A DNA stretch of 9,515 nt. Origin: an uncultured Clostridia bacterium (GTDB taxonomy: Bacteria; Bacillota; Clostridia; Christensenellales; Borkfalkiaceae). Both the position numbers and the translations under genes were made by a program. Every line of letters starts with the position of its first letter. Positions within the stretch are counted from its first letter, which is position 1. The DNA lies in assembly GCA_959605945.1 (NCBI GenBank), contig CAUHGY010000072.1, positions 1 to 9,515 on the forward strand, given 5' to 3'. The notes under the pieces are model-generated. The model was given only the letters and a program-made list of their open reading frames with translations, was not told the origin of the DNA and ran no database searches. This document shows, in pieces, positions 1 through 4,996 of this stretch.

Positions 1-303
1 GGCGACGGCGGAGCCGCAGGCACGAGAGGTTACGGCGGAGAAAACGGTGACGGATCCAGTGCCGAACGAGGGGCTTCCGGCACTTCGGGCAACGACGGCA
101 ACGACGGCAAGATTGTCGGCGGCAGCAAAGTGTTTTTAGACGGATCAGAGTCAGATTTCGTTAATTATATAAAGATAAGCGAAACTTCGACGGTTTATTA
201 TTATTCTGCAAACGTACCCGTCGATACCGAAACCGATTATTGGTATTGGCATTATGACAAAGACGGGATCACTCCCGTACCCTGGACGAGAGAGAATGCG
301 TAA
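1..303 (+). CDS. C-terminal fragment of a glycine-rich secreted/surface protein
   Basis: Frame 1 is open from the window edge to TAA at 301-303 and gives the last 100 residues of a larger protein. Residues 1-37 are Gly/Asp/Asn/Ser-rich with short repeats such as GNDGNDG, a low-complexity linker type typical of exported proteins. The last 45 residues contain an aromatic block (TVYYYSANVP, then YWYWHY, then a final VPW). This resembles the YYYSE-x-P...WHY...W block found near the C-terminus of BspA-like leucine-rich-repeat and InlB-repeat surface proteins of gut Clostridia. That family link is from memory of the pattern, not a search. No LPXTG motif or terminal membrane helix is visible in this part. 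The N-terminus, signal peptide and any LRR repeats lie outside the window. Function is unknown; adhesion or a surface role is inference. Confidence 0.75.
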   Translation, partial: GDGGAAGTRGYGGENGDGSSAERGASGTSGNDGNDGKIVGGSKVFLDGSESDFVNYIKISETSTVYYYSANVPVDTETDYWYWHYDKDGITPVPWTRENA

Positions 304-665
304 ACCGCGGAAAAACAGCTCGAAAATTTAAAATATCAGACGGGAAACCGAAAAATCAAGAACGAGGCGCCTGCGCAAGCGGCGCCCCGCCGTTTATGCG
401 GAGCTGATTTTTATAGCCGCGTCCGAGGCGTGATTTATGAAGCGGTAAATAAATCCGTATTTAAACGGCGCAAAAATAAAACTAAAACCGTCGAATTAAA
501 AAGCCGTAAGGGCGGGAAAACAGTCGGCTTGGAAAACGGAAAGCGAAAAATCGCCGTGTATTATAAAAAACGAATAATTTTCCGTAAGCGGGAAGTTTTC
601 GCGGATTTTTCCGTATTTTATGTGTCGAAAGGTGTTCGCGTCGATTTGCTTTTACCGTTAAAATG
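304..665. other. Gene-poor gap after the surface-protein tail
   Basis: I see no recognisable gene here on either strand. Frame 1 happens to stay open from 304 to the TAG at 676-678, with an ATG at 430. The predicted peptide is Lys/Arg-rich with no recognisable motif, has no convincing ribosome binding site, and its end runs into the promoter of the next gene. I treat it as non-coding, with low certainty. The stretch holds a GC-rich hairpin at 366-386 and a small hairpin at 602-613 (CGGA, TTTT loop, TCCG). Confidence 0.5.
366..412 (+). terminator. Possible weak terminator hairpin after the surface-protein gene
   Basis: GGCGCC at 366-371 pairs with GGCGCC at 381-386. The helix continues through a bulged T into GC/GC closed by a GCAA tetraloop (375-378), which is a GNRA-type loop. 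A T-run (TTTTT, 408-412) lies about 20 bases downstream rather than directly after the stem. A canonical intrinsic terminator is therefore not certain. A second short stem, CCGC/GCGG, lies between the hairpin and the T-run. Confidence 0.35.
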
Positions 666-694
666 TTGCATAATTTAGGATAATGGGGTATAAT
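666..694 (+). promoter_or_regulatory. Sigma-A-type promoter for the DUF4870 gene
   Basis: A perfect TATAAT -10 (689-694) sits 17 bases downstream of TTGCAT (666-671), which matches the first three positions of the -35 consensus. The predicted start near 701 leaves a leader of about 30 bases before the ATG at 732. A GGGAG ribosome binding site at 719-723 lies 8 bases ahead of the start. Confidence 0.65.
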
Positions 695-731
695 TATTAA
701 AATAAAGTTAAAAATATCGGGAGAGCGCTTT

Positions 732-1178
732 ATGGAAGAAAAAGAAAAAAACAAAGAACCGGAACAGGAAGTTAAAACCGAACAAGCCGCGGAGCAAAAA
801 CAGGAAGAAAAAAGCCGGGAAAGCGACGGCAAAAACGCGGATAACGGAGGGTTGACGGGCGAACAGCAGAAAAAGCTGATCACTGCGCTTTCCTACGTGT
901 TCGGCATTCTTTTCTTTTTGCCGCTTATTATGTACCCGAACGACGAATTTGCCAAGTTCCACGCCAATCAGGGACTTGCAGTGCTTATCACTGCCATTAT
1001 CGGAGAAGTTATTTTCGGAGTGCTTAGCTTAATACCCGTTCTTAAAACAGTATTCGGCATATTGTGCGGCATATTCGGCGCGGCAATTTTAATTTTGTGT
1101 ATACTCGGCGTTATAAACGTCGTCAACGGCGAGAAAAAAGAACTTCCGCTTATCGGAAAAATACGCTTGCTCAAATAA
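732..1178 (+). CDS. DUF4870 (Tic20-like) small membrane protein
   Basis: This is a 148-residue protein. Residues 1-40 are a highly charged, Glu/Lys/Gln-rich cytosolic tail that is low in complexity and probably disordered. Residues 48-131 carry three hydrophobic segments (about 50-68, 81-103 and 106-131). The block LSYVFGILFFLPL...FAKFHANQGL...GVINVVNGEKKELPLIG is the typical DUF4870 pattern, including the FHANQGL motif and the C-terminal ELPLIG. The family is widespread and distantly Tic20-like, but its molecular role in bacteria is not established. The start is supported by GGGAG at 719-723 and a sigma-A promoter upstream. A strong terminator begins about 50 bases after the stop, so the gene can form its own transcription unit. 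Family assignment is confident; function is unknown. Confidence 0.85.
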   Translation: MEEKEKNKEPEQEVKTEQAAEQKQEEKSRESDGKNADNGGLTGEQQKKLITALSYVFGILFFLPLIMYPNDEFAKFHANQGLAVLITAIIGEVIFGVLSLIPVLKTVFGILCGIFGAAILILCILGVINVVNGEKKELPLIGKIRLLK

Positions 1179-1228
1179 AAATTCGGTTGTCGGGCCATGT
1201 TCTGCCGTCAAGGGCAGGTAATGCAAAA

Positions 1229-1268
1229 AATAAAAGCGCAGTCTGTGAGTTTCGGCTGCGCTTTTATT
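1229..1268 (+). terminator. Strong intrinsic terminator after the DUF4870 gene
   Basis: A perfect 13-bp stem (AATAAAAGCGCAG at 1229-1241, CTGCGCTTTTATT at 1256-1268) encloses a 14-base loop. The A-rich 5' arm and T-rich 3' arm make it potentially bidirectional. It ends only 26 bases before the start of the next gene. A smaller hairpin (CTGCC 1202-1206, GGCAG 1213-1217) precedes it. Confidence 0.8.
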
Positions 1269-1294
1269 GATATTAAAGGAGATGCGGATAAATT

Positions 1295-1888
1295 ATGTCG
1301 TTAAAAAAAGACAGGGAAGGAAAATGTGAAAAAAACGTAAAAAGAGAAAACGATGCGGACGGGTTCGGGAATAAGTCCGTGCTGGAAAGCGCCGTCAGCA
1401 TGCGCGTTAAAAACGATGACGGGTTCCTGTCTCCGTATTCAAACATCGGAGAAGAAATCATTTCGGCGGACGTTGCCGAATTTCTCGATAACGCCGTAAA
1501 GTCCAGACGGGTGAAGAACGGTCTTTCCATTTATATCGAAAGCGACGAAATCGACGAACAGGAAAGCGTCGTTTACGAACAGGGCATCCGCAACTATTAT
1601 GTCAACAGGATCGCCGATATCGACAGGAGACTTACCGTGAACGCCGTTTCCGCCGCCGTGATGACGCTTATCGCTGTTGCCGTTTTTGCTTTGTATATCG
1701 CGCTTGAAGTGTTAAAAACAGGCTATATCGTTCTTGCCATAACCGACATCGCGGCGTGGGTGTTCATGTGGGAAGCGATAGATCTTTTTTTCATACAGAG
1801 AAAAATCCTGAAGTTTGAAAAAATGAGAGATAACGCTTTGATGACCGCCCGGATTGTTTTTACAAGACCGCAGCCTGCGGCCGAATAA
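1295..1888 (+). CDS. Unrecognised protein with two C-terminal membrane segments
   Basis: I do not recognise this 197-residue protein. Residues 1-40 are Lys/Asp/Glu-rich. Residues 40-112 are soluble and mixed, with acidic patches (IESDEIDEQE at 81-90). Two hydrophobic helices follow at about 114-139 and 143-166, separated by a short turn (LKTG). The last 30 residues are basic and likely cytosolic. The expected topology is a large cytosolic N-terminal part, a helical hairpin in the membrane, and a cytosolic tail. The start is the ATG at 1295. The nearest ribosome binding site, AAAGGAGA at 1275-1282, has longer-than-usual spacing. No promoter is obvious between the upstream terminator and the start, so expression may rely on read-through. 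No catalytic motif is visible. Confidence 0.75.
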   Translation: MSLKKDREGKCEKNVKRENDADGFGNKSVLESAVSMRVKNDDGFLSPYSNIGEEIISADVAEFLDNAVKSRRVKNGLSIYIESDEIDEQESVVYEQGIRNYYVNRIADIDRRLTVNAVSAAVMTLIAVAVFALYIALEVLKTGYIVLAITDIAAWVFMWEAIDLFFIQRKILKFEKMRDNALMTARIVFTRPQPAAE

Positions 1889-1937
1889 ACAAAAAATTTT
1901 GCGGCAGAGCGCGCTTCGCGTCGAGAATTTTATCGGT

Positions 1938-1968
1938 AAAAACTCTCTCTGACGTTAGTCCGAGAGAG
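1938..1968 (-). terminator. Intrinsic terminator for the minus-strand regulator remnant
   Basis: CTCTCTC (1943-1949) pairs with GAGAGAG (1962-1968). After one T/C mismatch, an inner GAC/GTC stem closes a GTTA loop. On the minus strand the hairpin is followed at once by TTTTT (1942-1938). That orientation fits the end of a minus-strand transcript from the helix-turn-helix remnant, not the + strand gene at 1295. Confidence 0.6.
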
Positions 1969-1974
1969 GGTACA

Positions 1975-1989
1975 TACACGCAGCGTGTA
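1975..1989. repeat. Perfect 15-base palindrome
   Basis: TACACGCAGCGTGTA has 7-base arms around a central A. It could be a protein-binding site or part of a transcript hairpin. Neither use can be decided from the sequence. Confidence 0.45.
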
Positions 1990-2040
1990 ATTTAAATTTT
2001 ATTCTTTTAATATAAAAATATTAAAAAATTATCAGTTTTC

Positions 2041-2220
2041 TCAACCCGTTAAGCAGTCGATTAAATATTCGGCAAGAACAGTTTGAGAACCCTTAACATC
2101 TGCTTGGTAATTTTTCCGACGGCAAAAAAATGACGAGCTTTTAATTTCCTTCGCCGGTCTTTGAATCGACAATCCCTTTTCTTGCTTTAATCCTTTTAAA
2201 CTTTCAGAAAATTTTTTCAT
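2041..2220 (-). pseudogene. Decayed XRE-type helix-turn-helix regulator
   Basis: The minus strand encodes 59 codons from ATG (2220-2218) to TGA (2043-2041). The N-terminus, MKKFSESLKGLKQEKGLSIQ, is typical of small XRE/Cro-family repressors, which usually continue as LAKEI-x-VS...I-x-WEN...LAKYFNVSTDYLLG. Here the matching pieces are damaged. The LA of LAKEI is PA, the recognition-helix region is one residue short (KSSSFFC), the WEN signature reads RKN, and LAEYF-x-VSTDYL is shortened to LAEYLIDCLTG. After the TGA another frame gives EN followed by stops, as expected for an original ending LTGLEN. Several small deletions therefore appear to have accumulated. An AAGAAGG ribosome binding site lies just upstream, a palindrome is at 2230-2249, and a minus-strand terminator follows. 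A short functional peptide cannot be excluded. Confidence 0.6.
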
Positions 2221-2229
2221 AACGTCGCC

Positions 2230-2249
2230 TTCTTAAAATATATTAAGAA
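2230..2249. promoter_or_regulatory. 20-base near-palindrome, possible operator
   Basis: TTCTTAA (2230-2236) and TTAAGAA (2243-2249) are inverted around six A/T bases. The site lies 9 bases upstream of the start of the minus-strand regulator remnant. XRE-family repressors commonly autoregulate from such sites, so an old operator is plausible. AT-rich chance symmetry is the alternative. Confidence 0.35.
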
Positions 2250-2281
2250 AAAGGGATGAATGTTTGACTTTGTTATTAGTT

Positions 2282-2310
2282 GAATACGGACGACCCCAAG
2301 CGCATATAAT
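2282..2310 (+). promoter_or_regulatory. Possible sigma-E-like promoter giving a leaderless transcript
   Basis: CATATAAT (2303-2310) matches the sigma-E -10 consensus CATACAAT at 7 of 8 positions. GAATACG (2282-2288), 14 bases upstream, matches the -35 consensus KMATATT at 5 of 7. The same TATAAT could serve sigma-A with TTGAAT (2280-2285), but that spacing is 19. Either way the predicted start lies at about 2317, directly at the ATG (2318), so the message would have almost no leader. Confidence 0.45.
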
Positions 2311-2317
2311 GATAAAT

Positions 2318-2764
2318 ATGGAATTGAGTTTCAAAGATTTAAGAAAGCGCGATGTGGTCAATGTTGCCGACGGCAGATGCCTGGGACGGGTCAGTAACGT
2401 CTTTCTGGAATTCCCGAGAGGCATTCTGACGGGAATAGCCGTGCCTGAACGCAAAACAAAGGGCATTTTCAGATGGTTTGACAAGTCCGAACTTTACATA
2501 GCCGAAAGCAAGATTTTAAAAATCGGCAACGACGTGATTCTGGTCGATCTGAAATGCGGCGACGTGTGCGGGTCAAGCGTCGGGGTAGGGAAACCTTCTC
2601 CCCGCCGTCCGCAGCCGGGCGGAGGTCAAAGTCCGTCCCGCCCGTCGACGCCGGGATGCTCGCCGTGTCCGCCGCCGTGTTCGCCGCCGTGTCCGCCGTC
2701 GCCGCCCTCCTGCGAGGAGCTTTTCGGCAGCGCGGAAAGCAGAATCGATACGGACGATTATTGA
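2318..2764 (+). CDS. YlmC/YmxH-family sporulation protein (PRC-barrel) with Pro/Cys-rich tail
   Basis: This is a 148-residue protein. Residues 1-76 form a PRC-barrel of the YlmC/YmxH type. Visible matches are the N-terminal MELSFKDLRKRDVVNVADGR, then LGRVSNVFLEF, GILTGIAVPE, FRWFDKSELYIAESKILKIG and DVILVDL. The family is typical of endospore formers, but its molecular role is not settled. Ordinary members are about 80-90 residues. This one continues with CGDVCG, a Gly/Pro/Arg linker, a block of Pro and Cys (CSPCPPPCSPPCPP) and an acidic tail ending RIDTDDY. The block is coded by 12-base repeats. I chose the ATG at 2318 because it gives the family N-terminus. It lacks a ribosome binding site but sits where transcription would begin. 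A TTG at 2264 preceded by AAGGGA would add 18 residues, and an ATG at 2309 would add three. Confidence 0.85.
   Translation: MELSFKDLRKRDVVNVADGRCLGRVSNVFLEFPRGILTGIAVPERKTKGIFRWFDKSELYIAESKILKIGNDVILVDLKCGDVCGSSVGVGKPSPRRPQPGGGQSPSRPSTPGCSPCPPPCSPPCPPSPPSCEELFGSAESRIDTDDY
2659..2694 (+). repeat. 12-base tandem repeat coding Pro/Cys block
   Basis: Three adjacent 12-base units at 2659-2670, 2671-2682 and 2683-2694 follow the pattern GCCGCCGTGTYC, the first being less exact. A degenerate continuation (GCCGTCGCCGCC) runs to 2706. In frame they encode repeated Ser/Pro-Pro-Cys-Pro-type units. The local GC content is far above that of the flanking gene. This indicates tract growth by slippage or unequal exchange. 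Confidence 0.7.
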
Positions 2765-2813
2765 GCGTGCATAAAAAAATTTTGCCGGGGTGCGAAAAAA
2801 TTTTAAAACCCCC

Positions 2814-2842
2814 TTGAAATCCGACTGTATTTGGAGTATAAT
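2814..2842 (+). promoter_or_regulatory. Sigma-A promoter for the EF-G-like/kinase operon
   Basis: TTGAAA (2814-2819) and a perfect TATAAT (2837-2842) are separated by the ideal 17 bases. The predicted start is near 2849, giving a leader of about 48 bases before the ATG at 2897. The promoter overlaps the alternative TTG start at 2831, which rules that start out. Confidence 0.8.
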
Positions 2843-2896
2843 ATCCGTAGCTGCAAAGGCAGCGTTACAGGTCAATTAAAAGGGGGACAATTTAAT

Positions 2897-4963
2897 ATGG
2901 GCAAAATAAGCGCCGATGCGATCAGAAACGTCGCGATAATCGGGCACAGCGGAGAGGGCAAAACATCATTGGCTGAAGCCATGCTTTTTAACGGAAAGAG
3001 CATTGACCGTCTGGGTAAGGTGACTGATAAGAATACCGTCATGGACTTTGACGCCGAAGAAATTTCGCGCGGGATATCCATTTCTCTTTCAGCAGCATAT
3101 ACATATTGGCAGGGCGTTAAAATCAATATATTGGACGTTCCCGGATTCTACGATTTCGAAGGCGAATTTGCCGAAGCCATGCGTGCGGTGGGAGCTGCGG
3201 TGCTTGTAGCGGATGCGAGCGGCGCCGTTGCGGTGGGAGCAGAAAAAGCCGTGTCTTACTGCCTCAAAAACCGCGTTCCGCTTATAATATTCATCAACGG
3301 CATCGATAAGGAAAACGCCGATTACGTGGCAACCGTCGAAGCTTTCCGCTCCAAATACGGCAAGCGCATAGCGACTATGCATACGCCGATACTTATAAAT
3401 AACAGAATGAAAGGCTATGTCAGCGTGATCTCCGGCAAAGCGTATGAGTTCAATCCCGGGGGAAGAAACGAAATTCCCGTTCCCGACGACATGAAAGAAG
3501 AAGTGGCGCTTCTGAAAGAAGGTCTTACAGAGGCCGCCGCCGAAGCGTCGGAAGCGTTTCTGGATAAGTATCTCGAAGAAGGCGCGCTTACTAATGACGA
3601 GATAATAGCGGGCGTTAAAACCGGGCTTTCGGAAGGCAGCGTCATTCCCGTGCTCGGCGGTTCGGCGACGCAGAATCTCGGAGTAATAAATCTTCTTAAC
3701 GAAATAGTCGAAATTCTGCCGTCTCCCAAAGAAAGGCGCGCGGTTCCCGCGACAAATCTCTCAAACGGCGAAATAGAGATGGTCGAATGCGACGAAGATA
3801 AGCCGTTTTCGGCGCAGGTGTTCAAGACCGTTGCCGATCCTTTCGTAGGAAAACTGAATATGATAAGGGTATTTACGGGCGTTCTCAAAAGCGGTATGAC
3901 GGTGTACAATGCGACTACCGGCGAAAAAGAGAGAATAAATACCATCTATCTCATGAAAGGTAAAAAACAGGAAGCCGCGGAAGAACTGTGCGCGGGCGAC
4001 ATAGGCGCCGTGAATAAACTTTCAAACACCAACACTAACGACACTCTGTGCGACGAAAATCATAAGATAAAATTTTACGACATACCTTTGCCGAAACCCG
4101 TTCTTACCATGGCGATTTCAGCCGCCAAGAGCGGCGATGAAGACAAGGTCTTTCAGGGGCTTAACAGACTTGCCGAAGAAGATCTTACTTTCAAGGTCGA
4201 AAAAGACAAGGAAACGGGCGAAACGGTCATTCGAGGGCAGGGGGAAACGCAGCTTGACGTTCTGTGTAAAAAACTGAAAGCCAAATTCGGTTGCGAAGCG
4301 GTGCTTAAAGACCCGAAAGTCGCTTACCGCGAGACTATAACGGAGAAAGTCGAGGCCGAAGGCAAGCATAAAAAACAGACGGGCGGAGCCGGACAGTACG
4401 GCGTCGTCAACATCCGTTTCGAAGCCGGCGCAGCCGACGGAAAATTCGAGTTTGTAGACGAAGTTGTCGGCGGAGCGGTGCCGAAACAGTTTATTCCCGC
4501 AGTGGAAAAAGGACTTAAAGAAGCCGTAACCAAGGGTGTTCTTGCCGGTTACCCCATGGTCAATTTAAAATGCACGCTGTTCGACGGCAAATACCACCCC
4601 GTCGATTCGAAGGAAGTGGCGTTTGTTTCGGCGGCAAAGCTTGCCTATGAAGATGCATGCAGGCGCGCAAAGCCCGTCATTCTCGAACCCGTGCATTCGT
4701 TTAAGATCTACGTGCCCGAAAATTATACCGGCGATATTCTCGGAGATATGAATAAACGTCGGGGCAGAATACTCGGCATGGAAACGGCAGACGGCATGCA
4801 GATCATTTCCGCGGAAGCGCCGCTTTCGGAAATGTTGAAATATGCCACCGACCTTCGCAGTATGACGCAGGGCAGAGGCAGATACGAAGAGGAATTTTTG
4901 CGCTATGAGGAAGTTCCTTTTGCGGCACAGGAGAAAATCGTGGCGGAAGCGAAGAAAGACTGA
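2897..4963 (+). CDS. EF-G-like translational GTPase (EF-G paralog)
   Basis: This is a 688-residue protein with the full EF-G layout: G domain (about 1-270), domain II (from PFSAQVFK near 302), III, IV (GGAGQYG near 495) and V (GDMNKRRG near 616, then LRSMTQGRGRY). GTPase motifs are GHSGEGKT (16-23), RGISI in switch I (58-62), DVPGFYDF (80-87) and NGID (134-137). They differ from housekeeping EF-G (GHvDaGKTT, RGITI, DTPGHVDF, NKMD). The catalytic His is Phe, and the Lys of NKxD is Gly. The GHSGxGKT and DxPGYFDF-like forms mark the bacterial EF-G-like paralog group, whose role is not firmly known. NGID looks unusual even there. The start at 2897 has AAAAGGGGGA at 2878-2887 and a sigma-A promoter upstream. 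The gene is not in an rpsL-rpsG-tuf setting, which also argues for a paralog. Ribosome binding is inferred from domain conservation. Confidence 0.9.
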   Translation: MGKISADAIRNVAIIGHSGEGKTSLAEAMLFNGKSIDRLGKVTDKNTVMDFDAEEISRGISISLSAAYTYWQGVKINILDVPGFYDFEGEFAEAMRAVGAAVLVADASGAVAVGAEKAVSYCLKNRVPLIIFINGIDKENADYVATVEAFRSKYGKRIATMHTPILINNRMKGYVSVISGKAYEFNPGGRNEIPVPDDMKEEVALLKEGLTEAAAEASEAFLDKYLEEGALTNDEIIAGVKTGLSEGSVIPVLGGSATQNLGVINLLNEIVEILPSPKERRAVPATNLSNGEIEMVECDEDKPFSAQVFKTVADPFVGKLNMIRVFTGVLKSGMTVYNATTGEKERINTIYLMKGKKQEAAEELCAGDIGAVNKLSNTNTNDTLCDENHKIKFYDIPLPKPVLTMAISAAKSGDEDKVFQGLNRLAEEDLTFKVEKDKETGETVIRGQGETQLDVLCKKLKAKFGCEAVLKDPKVAYRETITEKVEAEGKHKKQTGGAGQYGVVNIRFEAGAADGKFEFVDEVVGGAVPKQFIPAVEKGLKEAVTKGVLAGYPMVNLKCTLFDGKYHPVDSKEVAFVSAAKLAYEDACRRAKPVILEPVHSFKIYVPENYTGDILGDMNKRRGRILGMETADGMQIISAEAPLSEMLKYATDLRSMTQGRGRYEEEFLRYEEVPFAAQEKIVAEAKKD

Positions 4964-4996
4964 TGAGGCAATACCCTTTAAGGAGATGACAGAGTA

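Larger units (their letters stand above)
1889..2040. other. Non-coding stretch with clustered inverted repeats
   Basis: No gene is seen in this stretch. It contains a small CGCG-CTT-CGCG hairpin near 1911, the minus-strand terminator at 1938-1968, and a perfect 15-base palindrome at 1975-1989. An AT-rich tail continues to about 2035. The base composition is unlike the neighbouring genes. Together with the decayed regulator that follows, it looks like accessory DNA in decay. Confidence 0.5.

Noticed and set aside
430..678. 82-codon + strand ORF in the gap
   Set aside because: Lys/Arg-rich with no recognisable motif and no convincing ribosome binding site, and its end overlaps the promoter region of the DUF4870 gene. 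Kept only as a low-interest finding.
482..883. 133-codon minus-strand ORF
   Set aside because: Overlaps the promoter and first third of the DUF4870 gene. Low-complexity Phe/Ser/Arg composition typical of an antisense shadow of Lys/Glu-rich coding DNA.
1185..1268. Riboswitch or mini-ykkC-like two-hairpin leader
   Set aside because: Loop sequences do not match ACGR-type loops or other motifs I know. A plain hairpin plus intrinsic terminator explains the structure.
2786..2813. GGGGT...ACCCC hairpin as terminator for the YlmC/YmxH gene
   Set aside because: Only about five base pairs with a long A/T loop and no T-run afterwards; it leads straight into the -35 of the next promoter.
2831..2896. 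TTG start adding 22 residues to the EF-G-like protein
   Set aside because: The TTG overlaps the region between -35 and -10 of a strong sigma-A promoter, so it would not be transcribed from it. The ATG at 2897 has a strong ribosome binding site and gives the family N-terminus.
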